DNA of 64,000 bases, taken from assembly GCF_010093025.1 (NCBI RefSeq), contig NZ_CP048114.1, forward strand, positions 806,001-870,000, given 5' to 3'. This DNA is from Edaphobacter sp. 12200R-103 (GTDB taxonomy: Bacteria; Acidobacteriota; Terriglobia; Terriglobales; Acidobacteriaceae). Position 1 is the first letter of the stretch; the number at the start of each line of letters is the position of its first letter. The notes under the pieces were generated by a model. The model did no database searches and was not told the origin of the DNA. It saw only the letters and a program-made list of their open reading frames with translations. Shown here one piece after another: positions 55,100-63,263 of the stretch. Position numbers and translations under genes: made by a program.

Positions 55100-56098
55100 C
55101 TAACGCTTCGGGACTACGGTTACGCCCATTCCGCTCAGCTTGCTGCGGGCCTGCATGGCCTCGGGGGAGTTGGGGAAGCGCTGGATAAGGGCGCGCAACT
55201 CGCGGACACCGGCATCGTTCTGCTTGAGGGCGATCAGGGCCTGACCTTTGTGCAGGTGGGCAACGGGAACCTTGTTGCTGTCAGCGTATTGTTCGATGAC
55301 CTTGTCGTATTCCGCGATGGCGTCCTGGTAGTGGCCGCCACGATAAGCGATCTCCCCCCGGTAGAAAGAAGCATTTCCGGCCAGGGGGTGATCGGGATAT
55401 GACTTGACGACGTCCGCAAACTCGGAGGAGGCGAGCTGGTACTTTGCTCCCATGTAGTCACCGAGTGCGGTTTTGTACAGATCGTCGACGGGAGGAGCTG
55501 CGGGTGCGGCTGCTGTCTCGTTTGGTTGAGGCGCCGGAACTACCTCGGACATGGGAGTTCCGGCTGAGGGCTTTCCCCGTTTCGCAGGCGCTGGAGCGAC
55601 GGTTGGAGGCGGCGTATTTGCCGGCGGCGGAGTAGAAACGGAGTCGGGGATTCCGCCACCGGCCGGAGGCATGTTGGCGTTGATGGACTGCTGTTGGTTC
55701 TGGATGTCCTGGGTCAGCTTTTCAAGACGGGTGAGCCTCGCCTTGACCTCATCGATAGAATCGTTGAGCGACTGGATCTGGCCGGAGACCTGATCGAGCT
55801 TCGTATCCTGGTTCTGCTGGCGGTTTTGAAGCTGTTTCTGCAGGGTATCGATGTTGAGCGACATGCGATTGACGGAGTCGGCACTCTGCTGGACGAGGTC
55901 CTTCATGACTCCCATGCGCTCGTCATTGGACTGCTGCAGCCGGGCTACGGCGTCCTGAAGCTGCTGGACCTGGGTCTGTAGCTGGACGATCTCTTTGCTG
56001 ACCGCGAAGGCCGGTGAAGCTGGAACGAACAGGGAGACGGCGAGCGCAGCGCAGGCCATGCTGAGGTAGCGTTTCGGGATGGGGGTAGGAGTTTTCAT
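55100..56098 (-). CDS. cpoB: Tol-Pal system protein CpoB/YbgF
   Basis: About 332 residues. A signal peptide (MKTPTPIPKRYLSMACAALAVSLFVPASPAFA) leads to a long coiled coil (EIVQLQTQVQQLQDAVARLQQSNDERMGVMKDLVQQS..., to about residue 140), then a Pro-rich linker and C-terminal TPRs (YKTALGDYMGAKYQLASSEFADVVKSYPDHPLAGNASFYRGEIAYRGGHYQDAIAEYDKVIEQY). This is the standard CpoB plan; it coordinates PBP1B and Tol in constriction in E. coli. The start 56098 is taken at the signal peptide; the frame extends to 56179. It is the last gene of tolB-pal-cpoB, separated from pal by 265 nt with repeats. Confidence 0.92.
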   Translation of the reverse strand: MKTPTPIPKRYLSMACAALAVSLFVPASPAFAVSKEIVQLQTQVQQLQDAVARLQQSNDERMGVMKDLVQQSADSVNRMSLNIDTLQKQLQNRQQNQDTKLDQVSGQIQSLNDSIDEVKARLTRLEKLTQDIQNQQQSINANMPPAGGGIPDSVSTPPPANTPPPTVAPAPAKRGKPSAGTPMSEVVPAPQPNETAAAPAAPPVDDLYKTALGDYMGAKYQLASSEFADVVKSYPDHPLAGNASFYRGEIAYRGGHYQDAIAEYDKVIEQYADSNKVPVAHLHKGQALIALKQNDAGVRELRALIQRFPNSPEAMQARSKLSGMGVTVVPKR

Positions 56099-56150
56099 AA
56101 CGGCTTTGTGCCTCTTGGTTACTGCTTCGATGTGCTCGGTTGCATCCTCA

Positions 56151-56205
56151 GGGGCTAAAGCCCCTTTTTCTTCTCGCATTGGTGTGGCACGGCTAAAGCC
56201 GTGCC
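56151..56205. repeat. Paired GGCTAAAGCC palindromes
   Basis: GGGGCTAAAGCCCC (56151-56164) is followed by TTTTTC and then GGCACGGCTAAAGCCGTGCC (56186-56205). Both are perfect palindromes around the same CTAAAG core. The first plus its T-run resembles a plus-strand terminator, but no plus-strand gene ends here. The type is recurrent in Acidobacteriota intergenic regions (recollection, not searched). Confidence 0.7.
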
Positions 56206-56298
56206 CTTAACAAAACAAGGTCAAACATCTGAAGTAACAAACATCGGATATACGGTGCAACGTGAGCTATAACGGTCCCAAACATCAGCTTCGAGAAC

Positions 56299-56340
56299 GT
56301 CAGCGTGAAACGTTCGATGTTGATAACGCTTCACGCTGAC
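56299..56340 (-). terminator. Long hairpin downstream of pal
   Basis: GTCAGCGTGAA (56299-56309) and TTCACGCTGAC (56330-56340) are perfect 11-nt arms. An inner ACGTT/ACGC segment can extend the stem to about 16 bp with one wobble. It starts 24 nt after the pal stop and lacks a T-run. A terminator or mRNA-stability element is inferred from position. Confidence 0.5.
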
Positions 56341-56363
56341 CGTATCTATATTGCTCCGATCGG

Positions 56364-57122
56364 CTAGCGGTCGAGTGAGAACTGAGCGCGGCGGTTCTGC
56401 TGCCAGCAGCTTTCGTTCTGCTCGGTGCAGAACTGCTTCTCTTTGCCGTAGCTGATGACGCGAATGCGCGACGCAGAAACGCCAGCGTTCACCAAAGCAG
56501 TCTTGGCAGAATTGGCGCGGTTTTCTCCGAGGGCGAGGTTGTACTCCGCCGAGCCACGCTCATCGCAGTAGCCGCCGATGACGATCTTGATGGCAGTGTG
56601 CGAATTGAGGTAAGAGGCCGCCGTCTGGGCCGAGCTCTGGGCATCGGGACGGAGATCGTAGCTGTCGTAGTCGAAGAAGATATCTTTCACGTTCTGGTGG
56701 AAGGCAGCCTCGGAGCCCATATCGCCTTCGCCGTTGCCCGCAGAGGGAGCCTGGGGAACGCGCACGGTGACACGAACATTGGCCTCAGTTGTTCCGCCAT
56801 CTCCCTTGGCCGTCAGGTGGAAGTCCGTGGAGGTAGAGGGAGAGACTGTCTGGGTACCGTTGGCCGGAACCTCGCCGATGCCGTCGATGCTGACGGAGGT
56901 CGCGTTTGTCGTGCGCCAGTTGAGCACGACGGACTGACCTACGTCGATGGCGACGGGGTCAGCGGTGAGGGTAGCGGTCGGCGCGGGAGCCGAGGATGGC
57001 ATGGGGCCGAGGGAAGCGGGGTTTACCGGCTGCTCTTTCTTGTGGCAGCCTGTAACACTGAGCGCGGCCACGACTGCAGCCATAACCAGAGCCTTGCGAT
57101 AATTTGCGGGCAATACGTTCAT
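56364..57122 (-). CDS. pal: Peptidoglycan-associated lipoprotein Pal with an extra Ig-like domain
   Basis: About 252 residues. A lipoprotein signal ends in LSVTGC (Cys26). The C-terminal OmpA-like domain has the peptidoglycan-binding core KIVIGGYCDERGSAEYNLALGENRANSAKTALV and RIRVISYGKE. Between them lies a roughly 75-residue Ig-like module (ATLTADPVAIDVGQSVVLNWRTTNATSVSIDGIGEVPANGTQTVSPSTSTDFHLTAKG...), making it longer than usual Pal. Start 57122 fits the signal and has AGGAG 9 nt upstream. It lies between tolB and cpoB and anchors the outer membrane to the wall with TolB. Confidence 0.93.
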   Translation of the reverse strand: MNVLPANYRKALVMAAVVAALSVTGCHKKEQPVNPASLGPMPSSAPAPTATLTADPVAIDVGQSVVLNWRTTNATSVSIDGIGEVPANGTQTVSPSTSTDFHLTAKGDGGTTEANVRVTVRVPQAPSAGNGEGDMGSEAAFHQNVKDIFFDYDSYDLRPDAQSSAQTAASYLNSHTAIKIVIGGYCDERGSAEYNLALGENRANSAKTALVNAGVSASRIRVISYGKEKQFCTEQNESCWQQNRRAQFSLDR

Positions 57123-57231
57123 TTGGAGATTTCTCCTGCTCTTTCTATTTATCGATCGGGTGCAACTATGAAAAGGTTTCAGGTTAGTCTGCGAGACTGC
57201 GGTGAAAACTCGCAGGGAAGAAGTCACTGAT

Positions 57232-58605
57232 CTACTTCCAGCTCCAGTTTGGCATGTCGGCTCCTGGGCCAGTAAGGTTGCGACGGCCGGTGCCGTCTAC
57301 CAACATACTGACGATGCGTGTGCTGGAGGCACGCCCGTCAGGGGAGTTTGCAAAGACGAGATGACGTCCGTCCGGAGACCAGGAGGGGAAGTCGCATCGT
57401 CCTATGTCATGGGTGACCTGAATCCACCGCTTGGTGGCCACCTCCATCACATAGATATCCTGTCCGCCAGGAGCGCCGGGGCCGTACTTGCGATCCCAGG
57501 CAAAGGCGATGAACTGTCCGTTGGGCGACCATGACGGCGAGGTGGCGTATCCGCCGTCGGTGAGCCGGGTGACGGCAGAGCCATCGGCATCCATGATGTA
57601 GAGCTGCGGGAGGCGGGTCCGGCCGCTGATCCAGGCAATCTGGGCACCGGTCTTGGGATTGAAGACAGGGGAGACGTCAGGGCCGCGGAAGCTGGTTACC
57701 CGGCGGGCCGCTCCACCGCTGGCGTCAGCGATGTAGATCTCAGGATCGCCGGTACGGGAGGAAGAGAATGCGATGTTGTTGCCGTTCGGTGCCCATGCCG
57801 GAGAAAGATTGGTTCCACCTCCGCCGGAAGGGAAGCTGACCATCCGGTTGAGGAGAAGCGAGTACATCCGGATCTGGAAACCATCTTTGCCCAGTGAGGA
57901 AAAGGCGATACGGCTGTTGTCAGGCGAGACGCGGGGCGAGATGGAAACAGTGCCCAGATGGGTGATCTGATGCTGGTTGGCGCCGTCGTAGTCCATCGCC
58001 CAGATCTCCTTGTTCCCGCCGGCGACCTTGACATAGTAGATCTTTGTCTCCGCGATCCCGGGGACGCCGCCGCCGAGGCGGAAGATGATCTCATCGGCAA
58101 AGCGATGCGCCACCTGCCGGGCCATCTCCTCATTGGCCTCTTCGTTGTACTGCTTGGCGAGGACCTGTGGAAACTGAGTGTTCTTGGCGTCGAAGAGGAA
58201 TCCATTGACGGTAATACGGCCGCCTGATGCGCCGAAGGCGCCGAAGGCGACCATCGCGGCGTTGGCGGGTGCGCCGGACCACTGGGCCAGGTTCATCTCG
58301 CCGGGGGCTCCCGGGGTCGCCTGGGGGAGAAGGCTCTTGGAGATGACGTCGAAGATACCCGCGTTCGTGAGGTCATTGAAGAGGGTGGTATCGAAGACCT
58401 GCTTCAGCGAGACGCCTTGCGGATCGGCAGAGACGGGCTTAAAGTCAGCGACCGCGATGCGGATGTTGGAGACGCCAGCGGAGGTTTCGGTCTTGAACCA
58501 GTCCTGCGCCCGAAGGGATGCCGATGAAAGAAGCACGGCAAACACAAAGAGCCCGGCGGGCCGTAGAAGAAGTTTTGCCAGAGAACGAGCGGGACAATAT
58601 TTCAT
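57232..58605 (-). CDS. tolB: Tol-Pal periplasmic beta-propeller protein TolB
   Basis: About 457 residues with an N-terminal signal (AKLLLRPAGLFVFAVLLSSASLRAQ). The TolB-N domain (RIAVADFKPVSADPQG) and a six-bladed WD40-like propeller with repeated SPxxSPDNSRIAFSS, LSPAWAPNGNNIAFSSSRTGDPEIYIAD, SPSWSPNGQFIAFAW and FPSWSPDGRHLVFA motifs follow. It binds Pal and TolA in the periplasm. Start 58605 is taken at MKYCPARSLAKLLL; the frame extends to 58668. pal begins 109 nt downstream of its stop. Confidence 0.95.
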   Translation of the reverse strand: MKYCPARSLAKLLLRPAGLFVFAVLLSSASLRAQDWFKTETSAGVSNIRIAVADFKPVSADPQGVSLKQVFDTTLFNDLTNAGIFDVISKSLLPQATPGAPGEMNLAQWSGAPANAAMVAFGAFGASGGRITVNGFLFDAKNTQFPQVLAKQYNEEANEEMARQVAHRFADEIIFRLGGGVPGIAETKIYYVKVAGGNKEIWAMDYDGANQHQITHLGTVSISPRVSPDNSRIAFSSLGKDGFQIRMYSLLLNRMVSFPSGGGGTNLSPAWAPNGNNIAFSSSRTGDPEIYIADASGGAARRVTSFRGPDVSPVFNPKTGAQIAWISGRTRLPQLYIMDADGSAVTRLTDGGYATSPSWSPNGQFIAFAWDRKYGPGAPGGQDIYVMEVATKRWIQVTHDIGRCDFPSWSPDGRHLVFANSPDGRASSTRIVSMLVDGTGRRNLTGPGADMPNWSWK

Positions 58606-58705
58606 CACTTTTATCGTAGACGGAAAGAGGGGGGCAGAGGTTATTTTTGATCGCGCCGGGAGGAACAAAACTGGGTTCGGAGCTGGAATTTCTATGACTT
58701 ATGCC

Positions 58706-59485
58706 CTAATTCTTTCCGCGAATTGACCAGAGAATGCTTCGGCGGATGAGGTTGTAGAGGATGGGATTCGCGTAGTCCTCCTTGCGATGGCCGAGGGCGA
58801 GGTAAACTTCTCGGCTGCCGTCGAAGGTGTGGAACCAGGCCAGAGGAAGGGGATTGCGGTAGGAGTTTGGATCAGTCCGCATCTTTTCTAGCCCCGCGAG
58901 CTTTGTGCGATCGGTGACGAGAAACGGGTGAATGTCGGGGTTGAGATGGTCGGTGAAGTAGCACTCGTCGGTCCAGGAGAAGTCGCTGGAGAGGCCTTTG
59001 GCTGCCGGAAAAGACGGATCAGTGACGTGAATCGTGAAGGGCTGGAGGCGCGGGTGCTCAACGAATTTGCCGCCGACGACCTGCCAGAAGTACGGCCAGG
59101 AGCGCTCCGATCCTGAGGCGGAGTGGATGGCGACGAATCCGTGGTGGGACTGGATGTAGTGTTTGAATGCGGCGCGCTGATCTTCGCTGGTGAAGGCTTC
59201 GTTATTGCTGTTCGCGAAGATGATGGCAGCATACTGGCGAAGGTTTTTGTCGGTGAAGACATCGGGTGAGTCGGAGGAGTCGACGGTGAAGTGGCTTTCG
59301 GCGCCCATCTTCCGGATGGCCTCGACGCTGGTCGCGATATTGTCGTGGACGTAGCCCTTGCCGTCAGGAGTGTAGTTGCGGGTGTAGACGAGGACTTTGG
59401 GTTGGACGGCGAGAGCTGGGATAGCGAGAGCGATGGCGAGTGAGGCGAGTCTCAGGAAGATGCGCACCTGAGCATTATGAGGCAC
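58706..59485 (-). CDS. Exported ThuA-like domain protein
   Basis: A 259-residue protein with a signal peptide (RIFLRLASLAIALAIPALAV) and a ThuA (trehalose-utilisation type, amidotransferase-like) domain. Key stretches: KVLVYTRNYTPDGKGYVHDNI, AIIFANSNNEAFTSEDQRAAFKHYIQSHHGFVAIHSASGSERSWPYFWQVVGGKFVEHP, and PLAWFHTFDGSREVYLALGHRKEDY. ThuA-type proteins are often tied to sugar metabolism, with unclear chemistry. The GTG at 59485 is the longest start; GTG at 59467 would begin directly at the signal peptide. It sits between tolB and tolA-like, diverging from the ManD-like gene. Confidence 0.85.
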   Translation of the reverse strand: MPHNAQVRIFLRLASLAIALAIPALAVQPKVLVYTRNYTPDGKGYVHDNIATSVEAIRKMGAESHFTVDSSDSPDVFTDKNLRQYAAIIFANSNNEAFTSEDQRAAFKHYIQSHHGFVAIHSASGSERSWPYFWQVVGGKFVEHPRLQPFTIHVTDPSFPAAKGLSSDFSWTDECYFTDHLNPDIHPFLVTDRTKLAGLEKMRTDPNSYRNPLPLAWFHTFDGSREVYLALGHRKEDYANPILYNLIRRSILWSIRGKN

Positions 59486-59578
59486 CGTTGCATTTTTCCT
59501 CGTGGGAAATTGTTCTGGGATGGGCGAACCGCAGTTCCTGCGACTTCGCTGCGCTTCGCTCGTGTAAGCTTTCGTGTC

Positions 59579-60931
59579 ATGGCAATGAATCGACGGGAGA
59601 TGTTGAAGATGGCCGCGGCCTCAGCGGCCTGCGGTGTGAGCGGGCCTTTGCTGTTGGGCGCGCAGAGAGCGGAGGCGCAGGTTGCGAAGGCAACGCGGGG
59701 TATGGCCGCGCCGAAGATCAAGGACATCAGCGTGATCGAATGCGAGCCCGCGGGGGTTCGGCTGACGGTGGTGAAGATCACGACGGACCAGGATGGTCTT
59801 TACGGATACGGCTGTGCCACGTTTACTCAGAGAGCCGACCTGGTGAAGCCGGCAGTGGAGAGGTACCTGAAGCCGCTGCTGTTGGGGAAGACGACGGACC
59901 GGATCGAGGACATCTGGTGGACGTGCTACGACAGCTCGTACTGGAAGAACGGGCCGGTGCTGAACAACGCGATCAGCGGGATTGACCAGGCGCTGTGGGA
60001 TATCAAGGGACGGCAGGCCGGGATGCCGGTGTATCAGCTACTGGGCGGGAAGGTGCGCGAGGCGGTGGATACTTATGCGCATGCCGATGGTGCGGATTAC
60101 CCGGATGTAGTGGCGTCGGCCAAGAAGTACATCGATCAGGGATTTCGCAATGTGCGGGTGCAGATTGGAATTCCGGGGATGGCCGGGTATGGATCGCGGT
60201 CCGGTGGCCAGACGAACTACAAGCCTTTGCATGACAAGCCATTCTTCGAGCCGGCAGTGTATATGCATCGCGCGCTGAAGATGCTGGAGACCTGCCGGAA
60301 GGAACTGGGAGACGATGTGAACCTGCTGCACGACGTGCACGAGCGGCTGGCGCCCAACCAGGCGGTGCAGTTTTGCAAAGACGCGGAGCAGTTCAGGATG
60401 TTTTTCGTAGAGGATCCTCTCTCTCCGGAAGATCTGGCGTACTTCAAACAGATTCGCGCGAACTGTACGACTCCAATTGCGATGGGTGAACTGTTTAATT
60501 CGCCACATGAGTGGCAGCCTCTGATTGAGGGCAGGCTGATCGACTACATTCGCTGCCACCTGTCGCAGATGGGAGGCCTGACGCCGGCGCGCAAGGTAGC
60601 GATTCTTGCCGAAAATTTTGGGGTGAAGACGGCGTGGCATGGTCCCGGGGATGTGTCGCCGGTGGGACACATGGCGCAGGTCTCGCTCGATATCGTCAGT
60701 CCGAACTTTGGCATTCAGGAGTACACGCCGTTCAATGACCGAACCAGGCAGATCTTTCACGGATGCCCAGAGATGAGGGATGGATATTTCTGGGTGAACG
60801 AGGCTCCAGGGTGGGGGATTGAGATTGATGAGAAAGAGGCCGCGAAGGCTCCGTTCACGCAGAGTAAGAATGGACTGAATGGGGGGTGGGGAGAGATCCG
60901 ACGGTTGGATGGGACTGTGATTAAGCAGTGA
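59579..60931 (+). CDS. Tat-exported enolase-superfamily dehydratase, ManD/RspA-like
   Basis: A 450-residue protein beginning MAMNRREMLKMAAASAACG, a twin-arginine-type signal. The mature part matches the ManD/RspA subgroup: GIDQALWDIKGRQAGMPVYQLLGGKVREAVDTYAHADG, metal ligands in LLHDVHERLAPNQA, FFVEDPLSPED and PIAMGELFNSPHEW, and the AWHGPGDVSPVGHMA acid-base loop. ManD enzymes dehydrate D-mannonate or related sugar acids; many have low activity. Export of such an enzyme is unusual. ATG 59585 is an alternative start. It diverges from the ThuA-like gene (93 nt), suggesting joint function in sugar-acid metabolism. Confidence 0.85.
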   Translation: MAMNRREMLKMAAASAACGVSGPLLLGAQRAEAQVAKATRGMAAPKIKDISVIECEPAGVRLTVVKITTDQDGLYGYGCATFTQRADLVKPAVERYLKPLLLGKTTDRIEDIWWTCYDSSYWKNGPVLNNAISGIDQALWDIKGRQAGMPVYQLLGGKVREAVDTYAHADGADYPDVVASAKKYIDQGFRNVRVQIGIPGMAGYGSRSGGQTNYKPLHDKPFFEPAVYMHRALKMLETCRKELGDDVNLLHDVHERLAPNQAVQFCKDAEQFRMFFVEDPLSPEDLAYFKQIRANCTTPIAMGELFNSPHEWQPLIEGRLIDYIRCHLSQMGGLTPARKVAILAENFGVKTAWHGPGDVSPVGHMAQVSLDIVSPNFGIQEYTPFNDRTRQIFHGCPEMRDGYFWVNEAPGWGIEIDEKEAAKAPFTQSKNGLNGGWGEIRRLDGTVIKQ

Positions 60932-60970
60932 GGTGTGGTGGTGCTGGCATCCTGCGAAGAAATGTGGGGG

Positions 60971-61004
60971 TTCCTCGACTCGCTACGCTCGCTCGGAATG
61001 ACAC
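60971..61004. repeat. Partial repeat copy between ManD-like and TolA-like genes
   Basis: TTCCTCGACTCGCTACGCTCGCTCGGAATGACAC has the general right-end plan (TCGACT...GCTCGGAATGACAC) of the dispersed repeat, with changes. It is in the 88-nt convergent spacer. Confidence 0.45.
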
Positions 61005-61019
61005 GTCAGGAAGGATGGG

Positions 61020-61811
61020 TTAGGGCTGCGTGTAGTGGAAGGTGTATTCGACGGTGATGTGATCGCCGGCAGGGAGAGGGCCGAAGCCATCGACACGCTG
61101 CACGGCGCGCAGAGCCGACTGGTCGAGTGAAGGTGAGCCGCTGCGAGTCTCGATACGCGGATTGGACGGAGATCCGGCGCGATTGATGTCGAAGAGGATA
61201 GTCACGCTTTTGCCTACGGAGGCGCGTGGATCGGCCTCCTGGGTGTACCAGTTCTGCGCGACGGTGCGGTTGACGATATTGACGTAGTAGGCAAAGCGGC
61301 TGCCGAAGGTGCGGTCCTGCACCATGGCCGACGCAGTTCCGTTCTTCAGTTCCAGTGTGGACTGCGGAATGCGAATCCCGGCCGTCTCGCCTGTCGCGGC
61401 CTTGTTGGGCTGAGGAGGCGTGGGCTGTGGATGCTTAGGCGGCGCGGGTGTCGGTTTTTCAGCGACCTTGGTCGGCTTGGCCTTCTCCGGAAGCGTGACC
61501 TCGTGAGGCTCGGGAGGCGGCTCGGTCTTCTGCGGAGCGATCAGCGGCGCCGGGCTGGGATTGTCGGAAGTAAGGACGCCGGTGTCGAGCTCGCGCTGCT
61601 TTGGAGGCAGGGGGAGCGACGAGACCATGGTTGCCTGGATGGCGCCTGCGGTGGAGGCGTCCTCTCCCCAGTTGTGGCCACGGTTATGGAAGTAAGCAAG
61701 CGCAGTGATTGCGGCTGCGACGGCGAGATGGAGAATGATCGAGCCAAAAAAATTCTTCCGCAGATTGTCTTCTGCGAACTGCTCGTCGGGATTCCAGCTC
61801 AGGTCAGCCAT
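61020..61811 (-). CDS. TolA/TonB-like energy-transducing protein
   Basis: A 263-residue protein: cytoplasmic N-terminus, one membrane helix (FGSIILHLAVAAAITALAYF, about 22-41), a long Pro/Lys/Glu-rich periplasmic region (PPEPHEVTLPEKAKPTKVAEKPTPAPPKHPQPTPPQP), and a C-terminal TonB-type domain (YVNIVNRTVAQNWYTQEADPRASVGKSVTILFDINRAGSPSNPRIETRSGSPSLDQSALRAVQRVDGFGPLP). Being third after the TolQ- and TolR-like genes, it is best read as the TolA of this Tol system; TonB is the alternative. It starts 24 nt after the TolR-like stop. Confidence 0.88.
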   Translation of the reverse strand: MADLSWNPDEQFAEDNLRKNFFGSIILHLAVAAAITALAYFHNRGHNWGEDASTAGAIQATMVSSLPLPPKQRELDTGVLTSDNPSPAPLIAPQKTEPPPEPHEVTLPEKAKPTKVAEKPTPAPPKHPQPTPPQPNKAATGETAGIRIPQSTLELKNGTASAMVQDRTFGSRFAYYVNIVNRTVAQNWYTQEADPRASVGKSVTILFDINRAGSPSNPRIETRSGSPSLDQSALRAVQRVDGFGPLPAGDHITVEYTFHYTQP

Positions 61812-61835
61812 GCGTTTCGGTACGGTATCTCGTCT

Positions 61836-62252
61836 TTACTTGTTTTCGATGGGGCGGGTGACGATGCTGATGTTGGTGATGCCCGCCTGCTTGACTGCAT
61901 CCATGACGGATGCAAAGGCCCCGAAGGGAACGCGCTCGTCAGCCCGCAGATAGATGACCTGTTTGGCCGGATCGCCCTTGCCGGTGGAGCGGAGGCGCGC
62001 TGGAAGCTCATTCACGTTGATGGGCTTGTCCTGCAAAAAGACATTCTGATCGCGGTCGATGGTGACGACCATGCGATCTTCCGTGACCTGGTTGACGGTA
62101 CGGGTCTTCGGAATGGCCACGTCGATGCCGGACTGCAGCACGGGCGCGGTCAGCATGAAGATGAGCAGGAGCACGAGGACGACGTCGACCAGCGGCGTGA
62201 TGTTGATCTCAGCCAGCGAGCTCTGCGTGCGTCCCTTTGCGCTGAAGGCCAT
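61836..62252 (-). CDS. tolR: Biopolymer transport protein TolR/ExbD
   Basis: A 138-residue protein with one helix following a short cytoplasmic tail: LAEINITPLVDVVLVLLLIFMLTAPVLQSGIDVAIPKT. The membrane Asp in PLVDVVLVLL is the conserved proton-relay residue. The periplasmic part (RMVVTIDRDQNVFLQDKPINVNELPARLR ... VIYLRADERVPFGAFASVMDAVKQAGI) is typical. It starts 2 nt after the TolQ-like stop, so translation is coupled. TolR rather than ExbD is preferred because tolB, pal and cpoB are nearby. Confidence 0.93.
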   Translation of the reverse strand: MAFSAKGRTQSSLAEINITPLVDVVLVLLLIFMLTAPVLQSGIDVAIPKTRTVNQVTEDRMVVTIDRDQNVFLQDKPINVNELPARLRSTGKGDPAKQVIYLRADERVPFGAFASVMDAVKQAGITNISIVTRPIENK

Positions 62253-62254
62253 GG

Positions 62255-63061
62255 CTAGAACGTCCTCCGACGCGGCAGCTCTTCCACGGGAGCGTAGCCT
62301 TGAGACGGCGGCTGCGGAGGCTGCGTGGGGGTGACCATCGCGGCGTTTTCAATTGCGTTCAGCAGTTCGCGTCCGAAGTCATCCATGCGAGCGCCCTGCT
62401 CGCGCAGTCTTGCGGTGAGCTGGTTGTAGCCGATGACGGCGGGGATGGCGACCACGAGACCAGCAGCGGTAGTGATGAGAGCCTCGGAGATTCCGGGTGC
62501 TACAGCGCGAAGGGTGGCCGCGCCAGCGGTACCCAGGCCGTGGAATGCGTCGATGATGCCCCAGACGGTTCCGAAGAGGCCGATAAAGGGGGCGATGGCA
62601 GCGATGGTGGCCAGCCAGGTCATGCGCGATTCCATCCCGGTGAGCGCTTCGCTGGATGCCGTTGCGGCAGCACGCTCAAGCGCGACGGGATTGCGGGGAA
62701 GACCGCGGCCGCCGTTTTGGCGTTGATACTCATCGTGGATCTCACTGAAGACGGAGACCAAGGGGCTTGGCCGGAACTGTTCGGCGACGGTGGCGACCTC
62801 GCTGAGGCGGCTGGATTTGCGGAAGACGCGCAGGAAACGCTTGCTTTGTTTGTCTGCCTTTCCCAGGCTCGACCATTTCGAGAGCATGATGGTCCAGGAG
62901 AAGATGCTGGCCAGCAGAAGCAGGACCAGCACGGTGAACGCCACCGGACCGCTGTTATGGATCATCTCGGCAAGCGCACTTGAAGAGCCTGCATCGGTCG
63001 GAGGAACAGACGCGGCATCTACCTGGAAAATGTGAAGGGCGAGGGTCAGGGTCCAAATCAT
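62255..63061 (-). CDS. tolQ: Proton channel protein TolQ/ExbB
   Basis: About 268 residues with three helices: one at residues 38-60 (VAFTVLVLLLLASIFSWTIMLSKW), and two in the C-terminal half (LATIAAIAPFIGLFGTVWGIIDAFHGL and ALITTAAGLVVAIPAVIGYNQL). The FIGLFGTVWGI and EALITTAAGLxVAIPA motifs define the family. The start at 63061 (MIWTLTLALHIF) is preferred; the frame extends to 63160 without conserved sequence. It is the first gene of the tolQ-tolR-tolA-like block and diverges from hemW. Confidence 0.93.
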   Translation of the reverse strand: MIWTLTLALHIFQVDAASVPPTDAGSSSALAEMIHNSGPVAFTVLVLLLLASIFSWTIMLSKWSSLGKADKQSKRFLRVFRKSSRLSEVATVAEQFRPSPLVSVFSEIHDEYQRQNGGRGLPRNPVALERAAATASSEALTGMESRMTWLATIAAIAPFIGLFGTVWGIIDAFHGLGTAGAATLRAVAPGISEALITTAAGLVVAIPAVIGYNQLTARLREQGARMDDFGRELLNAIENAAMVTPTQPPQPPSQGYAPVEELPRRRTF

Positions 63062-63263
63062 CGTTGTTTGTCCACCAGCAGCTAGTGTAAATGGTTCGAC
63101 GACAGGGAGGCAGGAATGGCGTGCGTTGAAGAGGCATCTTCTTAGTGTGAAAAAAGGCACCTCCTTTAGAAGAAAGATGCGGTTTCAGTAAGTTGTGAGG
63201 GCGATGCATGGAGCCGCATGCAGGCTGTTTGCCGTGAAAGAATGATGCGAGAGGTTTCTCCGC

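Noticed and set aside
56151..56170. Palindrome plus T-run read as a plus-strand terminator
   Set aside because: No plus-strand gene ends within reach; it is better explained as one of a pair of CTAAAG-centred repeats.
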